From assembly GCF_022524485.1 (NCBI RefSeq), contig NZ_JAKXMK010000043.1, positions 30,573 to 94,572 on the forward strand: a stretch of DNA of 64,000 nucleotides, read 5' to 3'. Numbering within the stretch: the stretch's first letter is position 1; each line of letters begins with the position of its first letter. The position numbers were made by a program, and so were the translations under genes. Origin of the DNA: Pseudonocardia alaniniphila (GTDB taxonomy: Bacteria > Actinomycetota > Actinomycetes > Mycobacteriales > Pseudonocardiaceae). Below are positions 1-8,351 of this stretch, piece by piece. Below the pieces are notes generated by a model. It made no database searches. It worked only from the letters and a program-made list of their open reading frames with translations, and had not been told where the DNA came from.

Positions 1-645
1 AGCCTGCTGGCCCATGCTGTGCTCGGCCTGCTCCCGCCGAACGTCCAGGAATCCGGCACGGTCGTGTTCGACGGGGCAGTCGCGGACCAGGACGTTCGTC
101 GGCGGCTCGCCGGGCGCGAGATCATGCTGCTTCCGCAGTCGGTGACCTTCCTTGACCCCGTCGCCCCGATCGGACGCCAGGTGCGGCGCTCGGCCCGGCT
201 GGCAGGCCTCGCTGATCCGCGGCGGGCGGCCGCAGAAGCCCTCGAGCGGCGCGGACTGGGTCCAGAGGTGCTGCGCCGCTACCCGCACGAGCTCTCCGGC
301 GGCATGATCCGCCGGGTCCTGGTCGCGATGGCCACGATGAGCCGTCCCCGTCTGATCTTCGCCGACGAGCCGACCCCCGGCCTGCAGCCGGTGGCCGCGC
401 GAGCGATCCTCGCCGAGTTCCGGGAGCTGGCCGACTCCGGCGCTGCCGTTGTCCTGATCACCCACGAGTTGCGCGGTGCGCTGGAGATCGCCGACCGGAT
501 CGTGATCTGTCACGACGGCCGGACGATCGAGGTGGCCGACCCACAGTCGTTCAGCGGCGACGGATCCCGGCTTGCCCATCCCCACAGTCGCGCGCTCTGG
601 CAGGCGCTGCCGGACAACGGGTTCCGAGTGGCCACGGAGGCCTGA
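1..645 (+). CDS. Peptide/nickel-type ABC importer ATPase (DppD-like), 5' truncated by window
   Basis: The frame is open from base 1, so the N-terminus with the Walker A loop lies outside the window. The visible part (about 214 residues) has the ABC signature LSGGMIRR near fragment residue 97, Walker B LIFADEPT and the switch histidine in ITHE. It would hydrolyse ATP to power a membrane permease that is not visible here. The D-loop reads PGLQP, whereas most relatives have an aspartate at the Q position. Its stop overlaps the next start by one base (TGATG), so the two ATPases are coupled. Paired ATPases of this kind (DppD/DppF, NikD/NikE) energise peptide or nickel uptake. The substrate cannot be told from sequence. 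Confidence 0.85.
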   Translation, partial: SLLAHAVLGLLPPNVQESGTVVFDGAVADQDVRRRLAGREIMLLPQSVTFLDPVAPIGRQVRRSARLAGLADPRRAAAEALERRGLGPEVLRRYPHELSGGMIRRVLVAMATMSRPRLIFADEPTPGLQPVAARAILAEFRELADSGAAVVLITHELRGALEIADRIVICHDGRTIEVADPQSFSGDGSRLAHPHSRALWQALPDNGFRVATEA

Positions 646-1310
646 TGCTGCACGCCGACGACCTGTGGTTCCGCTACGACACCAGGCTGCCCTGGATCGT
701 GCGCGGGGTGTCCCTTCGCATCGAGGACGGCGAGGTCGTCGGCCTACGCGGCCCGAGCGGCACGGGCAAGAGCACCCTCGGTCGCCTGTTGGCCGGATTC
801 GCACAGCCCGACCGTGGGAGCGTCACCGTCGACGGCGCGCCCGCTCGCCCCGACAACCAGGCGCGGCGCGCGCATCCCGTGCAGCTCGTGCTGCAACACC
901 CGGAGCGGGCCGTCAATCCGCGGTGGACGGTCCGCGAGATCCTCGCTGAGACCGGTGCGTCGCGGACGGACATCGACGGGCTCGACCAGGCCCTCGTCGC
1001 GCCGCAGTGGCTCGACCGGTTCCCCCATGAGATCAGCGGGGGCGAGCTGCAGCGGGTGAACCTCGCACGCGCTCTGCTGGCCCGGCCGCGGTTCATCATC
1101 GCCGACGAGATCAGCGCCAGCCTGGACGCGGTCACCCAGGCTCGAATCTGGCACCTGCTGCTCGCCGAAACACGTTCGGCCGGGATCGGAGTGCTTGCCA
1201 TATCCCACGATCCACCACTGCTCGACGTGGTGGCCGACCGCACCCTCGAATGGGCCGATCTCTCCACGATCGGGACTCCGGAGCTGACAAGTCTGGAGCC
1301 GCCCCGTTGA
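645..1310 (+). CDS. Peptide/nickel-type ABC importer ATPase (DppF/NikE-like)
   Basis: This is the second ATPase of the pair, 221 residues. Walker A is GPSGTGKST (residues 36-44), the signature is ISGGELQRVNLARAL near residue 129, Walker B is FIIADEIS near 150, and the switch histidine is in ISHDP. It is shorter than typical DppF (about 320 residues) and lacks the C-terminal oligopeptide-transporter extension, so it is closer to NikE-type proteins. It overlaps the upstream ATPase by one base, and the two probably form a heterodimer under one permease. The gene is convergent with a GntR regulator only 55 bp away, and no clear terminator hairpin was seen in that gap. Confidence 0.85.
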   Translation: MLHADDLWFRYDTRLPWIVRGVSLRIEDGEVVGLRGPSGTGKSTLGRLLAGFAQPDRGSVTVDGAPARPDNQARRAHPVQLVLQHPERAVNPRWTVREILAETGASRTDIDGLDQALVAPQWLDRFPHEISGGELQRVNLARALLARPRFIIADEISASLDAVTQARIWHLLLAETRSAGIGVLAISHDPPLLDVVADRTLEWADLSTIGTPELTSLEPPR

Positions 1311-1365
1311 CCGTCGCCTGATCAGAGCAGGTCGTGATGGCCGGTGCGATCAGGGCGAATCCGAC

Positions 1366-2085
1366 CTACACGCCGCCGTGGGCGAGGAGGCGGTTCATGA
1401 TGGTCGCTGCGCCGCGCACGTTCTTCTCGGCGACGGCACTCACGAAGCTTCGAAACTCTCCGGTCTCCGGGGGGCCGCCCGCCTGTTTCGACATCATGAG
1501 CAGGGGGCTGTAGAACGAGAGGGCCAACAGCTCGATCGCCGCATTGTGGCTCGCTCTTGCGACGCGAATGTGGAACTCGGCCGAGAGCGATCCCAGGTCG
1601 CCGTTGGTCGAGTGGACTGCCTCGGAGCGATCGCAGATCGCGAACAGGTCCTGGATGTCGTTCTGATCTGCGCGGTCGCACACGACCGGCAGGATCCCCA
1701 ACTCGAATGCCTGCCGCGCCTCCACCACGTCGGCGGCCTCGTTCACCGAGAGGGCCAGCACGTCAGCGATGCTCTCGATGACCCGGACCCCGGTCGGGGC
1801 GGTGATGTACGCACCACCATGAATGCCGACCCGGATTGTGACCAGCCCGTGCGTCTCCAGCGTGCGCAGGGCCTCCCGCACGGTGACCCGACTGACACCG
1901 AACCGGTCGCCGAGCTCGCGCTCCGACGGTAGGCGATCTCCCGCGACCAGCAGTCCCGCGCGCATCAGAGCTCGAACCTGATCAACGATCATCATCGGCG
2001 CCCGCCGTGCCGTGGTGCGGTCGAACGTGTCGGCGGTCGCAGCCGGGGTGACCAGCAGCTGGTGGTCGTCCTCGTGAGATTCCAT
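1366..2085 (-). CDS. FadR-subfamily GntR transcriptional regulator
   Basis: 239 residues. The N-terminal winged helix-turn-helix (about residues 30-95) contains the GntR hallmark LPSERELGDRFGVSR followed by VTVREALRTLE. The C-terminal all-helical FCD ligand domain (about 105-232) contains the FHIRVARASHN region that usually supplies a metal-binding histidine. FCD regulators typically repress catabolic or transport genes and release DNA on binding a carboxylate effector. It is convergent with the ABC ATPase pair, so it could control that importer, but this is inference. A TTGCA-N7-TGCAA inverted repeat about 125 bp upstream of its start is a candidate operator for autoregulation. Confidence 0.85.
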   Translation of the reverse strand: MESHEDDHQLLVTPAATADTFDRTTARRAPMMIVDQVRALMRAGLLVAGDRLPSERELGDRFGVSRVTVREALRTLETHGLVTIRVGIHGGAYITAPTGVRVIESIADVLALSVNEAADVVEARQAFELGILPVVCDRADQNDIQDLFAICDRSEAVHSTNGDLGSLSAEFHIRVARASHNAAIELLALSFYSPLLMMSKQAGGPPETGEFRSFVSAVAEKNVRGAATIMNRLLAHGGV

Positions 2086-2207
2086 GGCCCGTTCCCGAGG
2101 TCGAGTCGCTGGGAAGGCTGTCCGCCCTGCGGACGAGGGCGGCCCGACGAGCGGGTAGCGCTTCCGGTCTCGGCCCTATCGGGCGGCATCAGCTCTCGGC
2201 CACCTTA

Positions 2208-2224
2208 TTGCAAGTTATCTGCAA
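2208..2224. promoter_or_regulatory. Candidate operator upstream of the GntR gene
   Basis: The 17-bp inverted repeat TTGCAAGTTATCTGCAA (5-bp arms, 7-bp spacer) lies in a locally AT-rich patch about 125 bp upstream of the GntR start. GntR-family proteins bind short dyads of this form. The distance is large for a simple operator, so the assignment is tentative. Confidence 0.3.
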
Positions 2225-2425
2225 CTGCCAAGTACGCGCATGAGCTGGCGAGCTGGCGGCCTGCTCCGCGCGCCAGATCGAGTCCGCGGGGGGTCCCGTC
2301 CGCGACGCGGGCATGGTCGAGAACGACGACGCGGCCGGGCGCTCGCTCGTACCGCGACGACGGGCAATCAGCCTGGTTCAGAAGTGCGCTCGACCGATTG
2401 GGTCGTTCCGAGACCACGCAGCGGC

Positions 2426-2463
2426 GGCGGCAGCGACTGCAACGTCACGCAGTCGCTGCCGCC
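2426..2463 (-). terminator. Perfect 15-bp inverted repeat, probable terminator of the PepSY operon
   Basis: GGCGGCAGCGACTGC (2426-2440) is matched exactly by GCAGTCGCTGCCGCC (2449-2463) around an 8-nt loop. It lies about 120 bp past the stop of the minus-strand PepSY gene. There is no T tract on either strand, which is common for actinobacterial hairpin terminators. The rest of the 500-bp gap between the GntR start and the PepSY stop shows no supported gene. Confidence 0.6.
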
Positions 2464-2586
2464 ATCACCTCCGGCAACGGTCGTACGTCGGTCACAGGGC
2501 TTGCTCGTCGGAGGGCTCAGCAGGAAGGGCGCCTGACCCGTGAGAAAGGCCGGGGTTGTCGGATCAGCGTTCTTTCATGAGGCTGG

Positions 2587-3996
2587 TCACACGCCGTGTC
2601 CCGCGGGTCGGGATCTGTAGTGCATCCACATGGCGTCGGCGAGCAGGAACGCGAGCAGGGACACGCCGAGGACCGGGAGGAAGACTCCGGCGGCCACGGC
2701 GACGAGCCCGACCACGAGCACGGCGCCGGTGCCCGGTCGCTGGTTGCCGGCCGGGCCGGGCATCGCGGCGCTGCGGGTGGGGCGGCGCAGCCACCACATC
2801 CGGTAGCCCCAGACGACGAGGCAGATGATGCCGAGGGCGAGGACGGCGAGGATGATCTGGTTGGCGACGCCGAACAGCAGGCCCATGTGTGTGTCGATGC
2901 CCCAGCGGGCGAGCTTCGCCGCGAGTGGCCAGTCCGCGAAGCGCAGCTCGTCGACGATCGCGCCGGTCGTGGGGTCGACGGAGACGGCGTCCTGCTTCTC
3001 CGGCCACGACCGCTGTACCTGCTTGACGACCCAGGCCTCGCCGTCGCCGGGAGTGATGGCGACCGGGTCGGACAACCCGGCCGCTCGGGCCGCGGTCAGC
3101 ACGCGGTCGGCCGTGCCGGCCATCTGCGCCGGATCGGTGCCCGACGAACCGTGGCCGGCGGTGCCCCCGGACAGGGTCTGGCTGACCGAGGGAGTCGACC
3201 AGTTCAGGGCCTCCCGCAGATCGGAGACGTTGGTGCCGGCGAACTGCGACCAGGTCAGGCCGGTCGCGGACAGGAACAGCATGCCGATGGCCGCCCACAG
3301 CCCGACGGACCCGTGCCAGGAGCGCAAGCGGGTGAGGCCTCGCGCTGATCCCTGCGGCAGCAGCGTGCGGCGGACCCGGAGGCGGTTGCGGTGGCGGACG
3401 CACCAGAGGGTGAGGCCGCTCAGCGCGAGTACGCCGAGCCAGCTCGCGGCCAGCTCGCTGTAGACGCGGCCGACGTCGCCCAGCATCAGTGTGCGGTGCA
3501 GCTCGTCGAACCACGCCCGGACCGGGAGCCATTCCCCGAAGGTGTCCAGCACGCCGCGGACCTCGCCGGTGTAGGGGTCGACGAAAGCGGTGCGCGTGTA
3601 TCCGTCACGGACTCCGGGCGCATCGAAGGAGACCCGCGTGGTGCCGTCGGGAGTGCTCTGCGGCCGGATCTCGGTGATCGTGCCGGCCGGCACCGCGGCG
3701 GCCGCCGCGGCGACCTGCCGTTGCAGGTCCACCCGCTGATCCCGGATCGGGACGGTGAGCTCCTGGTGGTGTACGAGCTGTTCGAGCTGAGGCGTGACGG
3801 TGTACGCCAACCCCGTCACTGCGGCCACCAGCAGGAACGGCCCGACGAACAGCCCGACATAGAAATGCAGCCGCAACACCAGCGGCCGCAAGCCGGACCA
3901 CCACCATGCGCTGCGTCCGCGGGCTTGTGGGGCTGTCGACATCGGCGGTTGTGGCGCGGAACCGCCGGGTGTCGGGTGATCGAGGATCTCGGACAT
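2587..3996 (-). CDS. PepSY-domain (PepSY_TM) integral membrane protein
   Basis: 469 residues from the ATG at 3996, chosen over an upstream in-frame start because AGAAGG sits 8 nt before it. The layout is typical of PepSY-associated TM proteins: a first membrane helix with the LHFYVGLF motif near residue 45, extracytoplasmic PepSY segments, further helices with conserved histidines (ELHRTLMLG, SWHGSVGLW, DTHMGLLFG) and a C-terminal helix pair. Relatives occur in iron, haem and copper loci and are thought to act in envelope metal reduction or handling. It is the last gene of a minus-strand run with DUF5134, a lipoprotein and YcnI, which suggests copper. The exact biochemical role is unknown. 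Confidence 0.8.
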   Translation of the reverse strand: MSEILDHPTPGGSAPQPPMSTAPQARGRSAWWWSGLRPLVLRLHFYVGLFVGPFLLVAAVTGLAYTVTPQLEQLVHHQELTVPIRDQRVDLQRQVAAAAAAVPAGTITEIRPQSTPDGTTRVSFDAPGVRDGYTRTAFVDPYTGEVRGVLDTFGEWLPVRAWFDELHRTLMLGDVGRVYSELAASWLGVLALSGLTLWCVRHRNRLRVRRTLLPQGSARGLTRLRSWHGSVGLWAAIGMLFLSATGLTWSQFAGTNVSDLREALNWSTPSVSQTLSGGTAGHGSSGTDPAQMAGTADRVLTAARAAGLSDPVAITPGDGEAWVVKQVQRSWPEKQDAVSVDPTTGAIVDELRFADWPLAAKLARWGIDTHMGLLFGVANQIILAVLALGIICLVVWGYRMWWLRRPTRSAAMPGPAGNQRPGTGAVLVVGLVAVAAGVFLPVLGVSLLAFLLADAMWMHYRSRPAGHGV

Positions 3997-4086
3997 CGCC
4001 GGCCTTCTGGTCGGGGGTGGGGGACATGGACGCACCGGCCGCGACGGAGCGGCCCATCGATCCGGTCGAGAACGGGGGGAGGCTGC

Positions 4087-4857
4087 TCAGCGCATGGCGA
4101 GCAGCGCTGCGGCCATGCCGAGGCTCATCAGCAGGTGGCAAGCGGCGTCGAGCCGGGGTCCGGTCAGTTGCGCGACACCGGATGATGCGGTTCGGGTGAT
4201 GACGGCTGTCGCTGCGCCGGAGGCCGGCACGGACGACCGGACGTCGGACGGGGAGACCTGCGCAGCAGCCGGCCGGAACAGCCGAGACGACCACATCGCC
4301 ATCGCGGCGACCAGAAGTACGACGAACGCGTAGGTGACCACACGAGCCCAGGTCGGCGGCCCGCCCACGGCACTCATATCCATCCCGTCAGGACCGTTCG
4401 CGCTGTGCATTCCCGGCATGTCGTCCATGCCCGCCATCGAGGCGTGGTCAGCGTGCGCGCCGCCTCCCGACGACATGTCCATGCGCATGCCGGATCCGCT
4501 CATCAGAACGGGCATGGCGGCGACCATCCACACCATCGCGGCCGACATGACGAGGTGGTAGGCCGTCGCGATGCGGCCGTGTCCGGGTTCGGGCCTGGCG
4601 ATACGGCCCAGGAACCACAGCCCGAGCAGGCCGAAGACCACGATCTGCAGGATTCCGCTCGCGGTGTCCGGGCCGCCGCTGTATGCCCACGTCATGGCGA
4701 TCATCGCCAAGCTCATCAACAGGTGCGTCAGCTCCGCGACACGGTCACCGTCGGTCGCCGCGCCGGAGACCAGCCCGGCGAACCGAACCAGTGAGTACAG
4801 GCCCGTCACGGCGAACACGAGCGTGAACGCGATCATCAGCGTGTGGGACGCGAACAC
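4087..4857 (-). CDS. DUF5134 membrane protein, Met/His-rich
   Basis: 256 residues starting at GTG 4857, preceded by GGAGGG. Six or so membrane helices are visible, with helix motifs such as THLLMSLAMIAMTWAY and HLVMSAAMVWMVAA. A hydrophilic loop around residues 125-165 is very rich in Met, His and Asp (MRMDMS, HADHASMAGMDDMPGMH). That composition fits low-affinity copper binding on the outer face. A paralogue lies at 57186-57860 beside another YcnI gene, so the DUF5134-YcnI pairing is duplicated within this window. The gene sits between the lipoprotein and PepSY genes in a probable operon. Function is uncharacterised; a copper-handling role is inferred from composition and neighbours. Confidence 0.8.
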   Translation of the reverse strand: MFASHTLMIAFTLVFAVTGLYSLVRFAGLVSGAATDGDRVAELTHLLMSLAMIAMTWAYSGGPDTASGILQIVVFGLLGLWFLGRIARPEPGHGRIATAYHLVMSAAMVWMVAAMPVLMSGSGMRMDMSSGGGAHADHASMAGMDDMPGMHSANGPDGMDMSAVGGPPTWARVVTYAFVVLLVAAMAMWSSRLFRPAAAQVSPSDVRSSVPASGAATAVITRTASSGVAQLTGPRLDAACHLLMSLGMAAALLAMR

Positions 4858-5004
4858 ATCACCCTCCTCTACTGTCGGTAGAAGAGGTCGTCATCTGTCG
4901 GTCGCTGGTTCCACACCGACGGTCACATCTCACTTCGGGCCGCGCATGAAGGGCCGCCGGCCGCGGCGGACCGCGGCGATCTCGCGATCGGCCGGCACTG
5001 CCGG

Positions 5005-5574
5005 CTAGTGCCGGTGGCCGGGTTCGTCCACGGTGAGCACGCGCCATGGGGCGGGGAATATTCGCCATTTCCCGTTGACGTGCACCAGGCCGTCGAGAAT
5101 CACGCCGCTGGTTTGGCCGGGTGCGACGAAGACGATCTCATAGATCGTCAGTCCGGGTTTCAAATGCGGCGCGATCGCTCGGTAACCGCCCGGGAACTGG
5201 GGCGCGGCGCCGGTCCCGGCCGCGAGTTGTTCGCTCGTCGCCATCTCGATCCTGAACTCGGTCTGGCCCGGCGCGGGGGACACGATCCACGACGGCTTCG
5301 CCCAGAATCCGTCGTAGTGGATCCGTGCGGCGGCGAGCACCTCCTCGTCGAAGACGGCGGCGTAGTCTTCGTACGCCGGTTCGAGAGCCAGGGTGAGCGC
5401 CAACGGGTTCGCGTCAGGCTTCAAGAATTCTTCGGCGATCAGGCGAACCCCCTCGGGAGGCCCCGGATAGCTCGCCAGTTCCGGACCTCGGCATCCAGTC
5501 GCGAGAAGACTCAGGAGGGCCGCCGCGAGTGCCCAGGGGCGTCGAAATCGGGGTCTGGCTCGATCATGTTTCAT
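5005..5574 (-). CDS. Putative lipoprotein of unknown function in the copper-type locus
   Basis: 189 residues from ATG 5574, preceded by GGAGG (CCGGAGGCACG then ATG). The longer upstream extension is rejected because it would run into the YcnI gene region without a ribosome site. The N-terminus is a lipoprotein signal: basic residues, a hydrophobic stretch and the lipobox LLATGC. The mature domain has no motif I recognise; it is a mixed alpha/beta-looking sequence rich in aromatic residues (NGKWRIFPAPWRVLTV near the end). It lies 67 bp downstream of YcnI and 147 bp upstream of DUF5134 on the same strand, so it is probably an envelope accessory of the same pathway. Confidence 0.65.
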   Translation of the reverse strand: MKHDRARPRFRRPWALAAALLSLLATGCRGPELASYPGPPEGVRLIAEEFLKPDANPLALTLALEPAYEDYAAVFDEEVLAAARIHYDGFWAKPSWIVSPAPGQTEFRIEMATSEQLAAGTGAAPQFPGGYRAIAPHLKPGLTIYEIVFVAPGQTSGVILDGLVHVNGKWRIFPAPWRVLTVDEPGHRH

Positions 5575-5641
5575 CGTGCCTCCGGATCTGCTCCAACGCC
5601 GCGGCGGCCGAGCGCGCGGCCGGAGTTCGATCGCGCCGGGT

Positions 5642-6412
5642 TCAGTTTCTTTTCGCTGCGCGGCGGGCGTGCAGGAGGGCGCCGACACCGACGCCGAGAC
5701 CGAGCGCTCCGAGAAGCAGGCCGGCGCCGCCGAGCCAACGAGCGGTGGAGTCGGTCTCGCCGGCACGTGGACCGTTCCCGCTCCCAGGAGCCGCGCTCTG
5801 ATCGCGCCCAGTCGGAGTGGCGGCGGTCAGCATGATTCTCGGGGCGGGCCGCTCGGGCTCGGAGCCGTCGGGATTCGGCGGCTGGTTCCAGTCGACGACC
5901 TCACCGTTGTCGTACGTCTGACTGGTCGGCAGGATCACCTCGCTGACGCCGGTCGGGAATTCGATCAGGACCGGGAATTCGAGGTACTGCCCGGGCGCGA
6001 TGCGGTTACCGGGGGCCGCGGTCCAGGTGACCGAGCCGATGGCTTCTGTGAGCGTCTCACCGTCGACCTGCACCGGCGGATTGAGCGGGACCGTCCTCGT
6101 GGTCGCGTTCCAGCCCGGAATGGGCGTGGTGGACACCGAGGTGATCGGATGATCGGTGGGCATGGTGACCGACAGGGCGATGGTGTCTGCGACATCGGAC
6201 TCATCGGGCACACGAAAAGCGATGACGGTCTCGCTGCCCTGCGTCGCAGTGTCGGGCTGCGGTGTGACGTGGGCAAAGGCCGGGGTGGCGCCGACGAAGG
6301 CAACTGCTCCGGCGACGGTGACGACAGCAGCGACACGCGGGATGGCGCGACGTGCGGTTCGGCTCGCAGAACACTCGGACGGGGGAAATTCCGCTGTGGA
6401 GGGTCTGGCCAT
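5642..6412 (-). CDS. YcnI-family (DUF1775) copper-binding membrane-anchored protein
   Basis: 256 residues. A signal peptide ends at ATPAFA, so the mature protein begins with histidine (HVTPQPD). This is the residue that forms the mono-histidine copper site in characterised YcnI proteins, together with a tryptophan; a matching DWNQPPNP segment is present near residue 180. The DUF1775 domain spans about residues 48-190 and a single C-terminal membrane anchor follows (WLGGAGLLLGALGLGVGVG). YcnI proteins bind Cu(II) outside the membrane and usually neighbour CopC/CopD. Here no copC or copD is adjacent; those occur with the second YcnI copy at 57896-58660. RBS GGAG precedes the ATG. Confidence 0.85.
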   Translation of the reverse strand: MARPSTAEFPPSECSASRTARRAIPRVAAVVTVAGAVAFVGATPAFAHVTPQPDTATQGSETVIAFRVPDESDVADTIALSVTMPTDHPITSVSTTPIPGWNATTRTVPLNPPVQVDGETLTEAIGSVTWTAAPGNRIAPGQYLEFPVLIEFPTGVSEVILPTSQTYDNGEVVDWNQPPNPDGSEPERPAPRIMLTAATPTGRDQSAAPGSGNGPRAGETDSTARWLGGAGLLLGALGLGVGVGALLHARRAAKRN

Positions 6413-6467
6413 GGATGACTCCGGAGAACGGGCGCGCTATCGGACTGAGGGGCAGGGTGCGAAGCGC

Positions 6468-7022
6468 TCAATGCTGGAGCGCTGAGGACCCCACCGGAGG
6501 CCCACGGCGAATATGCGCGACTGAGAGAGCTCGCGCCAGATGCGCGGGGACCGCGGGCTCGGGCACGACCACTCTCGGCAGCGGGCACTGCACGGCTGGA
6601 AGGACGAGCCGTCGTGGCACTACCCGGCGCAGTACGGCACCTACCGCGAGCATCGCGGCATCGGCGTGACGCACCGCCACGGCGGTGGCGACGGTGACCG
6701 CGGCATGCATCCCGAGCATCCGCCAGCTCGACATCGCCATCGGATCCGCAACAGCGTGGGTCGGGTGCATCAGCACCATCAGGTAGTGCAGGACGACCTG
6801 GCCCGCGGCGAGTCGTACAACGGTGCCCGCCACGCCGGCGACGTGCCGAGCGATGGCCACGAACACCCCTGTGAGCAGCGGGAACAAGAGAATCAGCAGC
6901 GCAAGCGACGGAATCGTGCCGCCGCCTGCGAGGTGTCCGGCCGCGGTGAGCAATGAGGTCGTTCCGGCCAGCACGACGCCACGCAGGATCCCCTGGCTGC
7001 CTCCGGCCTCGTCGCTGCTCAT
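6468..7022 (-). CDS. Uncharacterised membrane protein, first gene of the copper-type operon
   Basis: 184 residues if translation starts at ATG 7022; a TTG at 7052 is possible and no strong ribosome site decides. Four or five hydrophobic helices are visible, including one with HYLMVLMHPTHAVADPMAM, where histidines and methionines cluster at a membrane edge in the way copper transporters often show. The C-terminal 60 residues are Pro/Arg-rich and look cytosolic. It begins the minus-strand run leading to YcnI (55 bp gap). No family was recognised; a role in metal handling is inferred from position and composition only. Confidence 0.55.
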   Translation of the reverse strand: MSSDEAGGSQGILRGVVLAGTTSLLTAAGHLAGGGTIPSLALLILLFPLLTGVFVAIARHVAGVAGTVVRLAAGQVVLHYLMVLMHPTHAVADPMAMSSWRMLGMHAAVTVATAVAVRHADAAMLAVGAVLRRVVPRRLVLPAVQCPLPRVVVPEPAVPAHLARALSVAHIRRGPPVGSSALQH

Positions 7023-7649
7023 ACGGGCAGAACGTAGCCTCGGCAACCGCAAGTCGCTGGGTGTTCATGGTGGGGCGCGAGCAGGTGAAGGTCCGGCAGA
7101 CCCGTACCCGTGCACAACCGGCCATGCGCCGTCCGTGGGTTCGCGCTGCGGCCCGGGTCCTCCGAGGTCCTGGTGTCGCAGGCGGGCACGGCCAGGGAAG
7201 AGCGACGGTGCGAAGCGGCGGCCGCAGAGCCCGTGCCTGTGCCCGCACGAGCGCGTGGGGCCGACATGCACCGGGACGCGCTCCGTCCGGGCGTCGATGC
7301 TCGTCAGCAGGCCGTCGACGCCCTCGCCACGTGCAGGGCGAACGCGCTGTCCGTGCCCGAGGACCAGCTCACCCAGGAACGCCCCGGAGCCGACATCGTC
7401 GCCCACGGTAGCCCGCCTCGCGGGTGCATCCCGGTGGTCGCCGCGCGGGCCGCATCGCTGAACGCCTGACGATCCGGTTCTGGCACCGGATCAGGGGCTT
7501 CGGTGCTGCCTGACATGAGTCGGTATGTTGCTCGCCAGGAAGGTCATGGATCACCCGATATTAAGTGTCTCCCAATGCGCCTGTGAACACGCTGAAGATC
7601 AGTGGTTCCGATACAGCGAAATAACAGTGTTGCTTGCGACAATATCGCC
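7023..7649. other. Divergent intergenic region, no supported gene
   Basis: This 627-bp region separates the copper-type operon (leftward) from the response regulator (rightward). Open frames on both strands were inspected, but none has a ribosome site or a recognisable domain. The last 90 bp before the regulator are less GC-rich and probably carry its promoter. Confidence 0.5.
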
Positions 7650-8351
7650 ATGACCGGCCACCTGCTCCTCATTGAGGACGACCTGACAATCGGAGAAGTT
7701 CTGACCTCGAGTCTCCGTGTCCGCGGTCATGAGGTGGTGTGGGAGCGGTTCGGAGAGAAGGGGCTCGCCCAGGCGTCGGTGACGCCTTTCGACCTCGTGC
7801 TGCTGGACCTCGGCCTGCCGGACATCGACGGAATCGAGGTCTGCCGACAGCTGCGCCACGCTCAGCCTGCCTGCGTGATAGTCATGCTGACGGCCCGATC
7901 GGCTGAGATGGATGTCGTGGTCGGACTCGATGCGGGGGCCGATGACTACTTGTTCAAGCCGGTCCGGCTCAGCGAACTCCTTGCTCGTGTTCGTGCGCAT
8001 CTGCGCCGCAACGAGGGGCCGGGTCGGTCTGTGCGACCGGTGGGTGACCTGGTCGTCGACCTCTCCCGTCGTCGTGCGACGGTCGCCGGGCGGGAGCTGC
8101 AGCTGCGTCCCAAGGAGTTCGACCTGCTCGCCCGCCTGGCCGCGGAGCCCGCGGCGGCGCTGAGCCGGAAGACGCTGATGACGGATGTCTGGGACGAGCA
8201 CTGGTTCGGCCCGACCAAAACGCTCGACGTTCATATTGCTGCGCTGCGCCGGAAGATGGGGAGAGCCGCATCTGCGGCAGTCCGTGTTCCGAAGATCGTC
8301 ACCGTTCGCGGCCACGGATACATGCTGGAGATCAGCCCTTGTGAAGGGTGA
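7650..8351 (+). CDS. OmpR-family two-component response regulator
   Basis: 233 residues from ATG 7650, which gives the standard opening MTGHLLLIEDD; an upstream GTG (7602) is less likely. The receiver domain (1-120) has the acidic pair D10/D11, phosphoacceptor D53 in LLDLGLPD, the T of MLTAR and the K of FKPV. The C-terminal winged helix (about 135-233) has the OmpR pattern ELQLRPKEFDLLARL and IAALRRKMG. It would bind DNA as a phosphorylated dimer. The partner kinase is missing: only a truncated, inverted kinase fragment follows. Being divergent from the copper-type operon, it may be a CopR/CusR-like metal regulator, which is inference. Confidence 0.85.
   Translation: MTGHLLLIEDDLTIGEVLTSSLRVRGHEVVWERFGEKGLAQASVTPFDLVLLDLGLPDIDGIEVCRQLRHAQPACVIVMLTARSAEMDVVVGLDAGADDYLFKPVRLSELLARVRAHLRRNEGPGRSVRPVGDLVVDLSRRRATVAGRELQLRPKEFDLLARLAAEPAAALSRKTLMTDVWDEHWFGPTKTLDVHIAALRRKMGRAASAAVRVPKIVTVRGHGYMLEISPCEG

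Noticed and set aside
7110..7469. Plus-strand ORF of 119 codons in the divergent region before the response regulator
   Set aside because: No ribosome site, no domain, and several competing frames of similar quality on the other strand.
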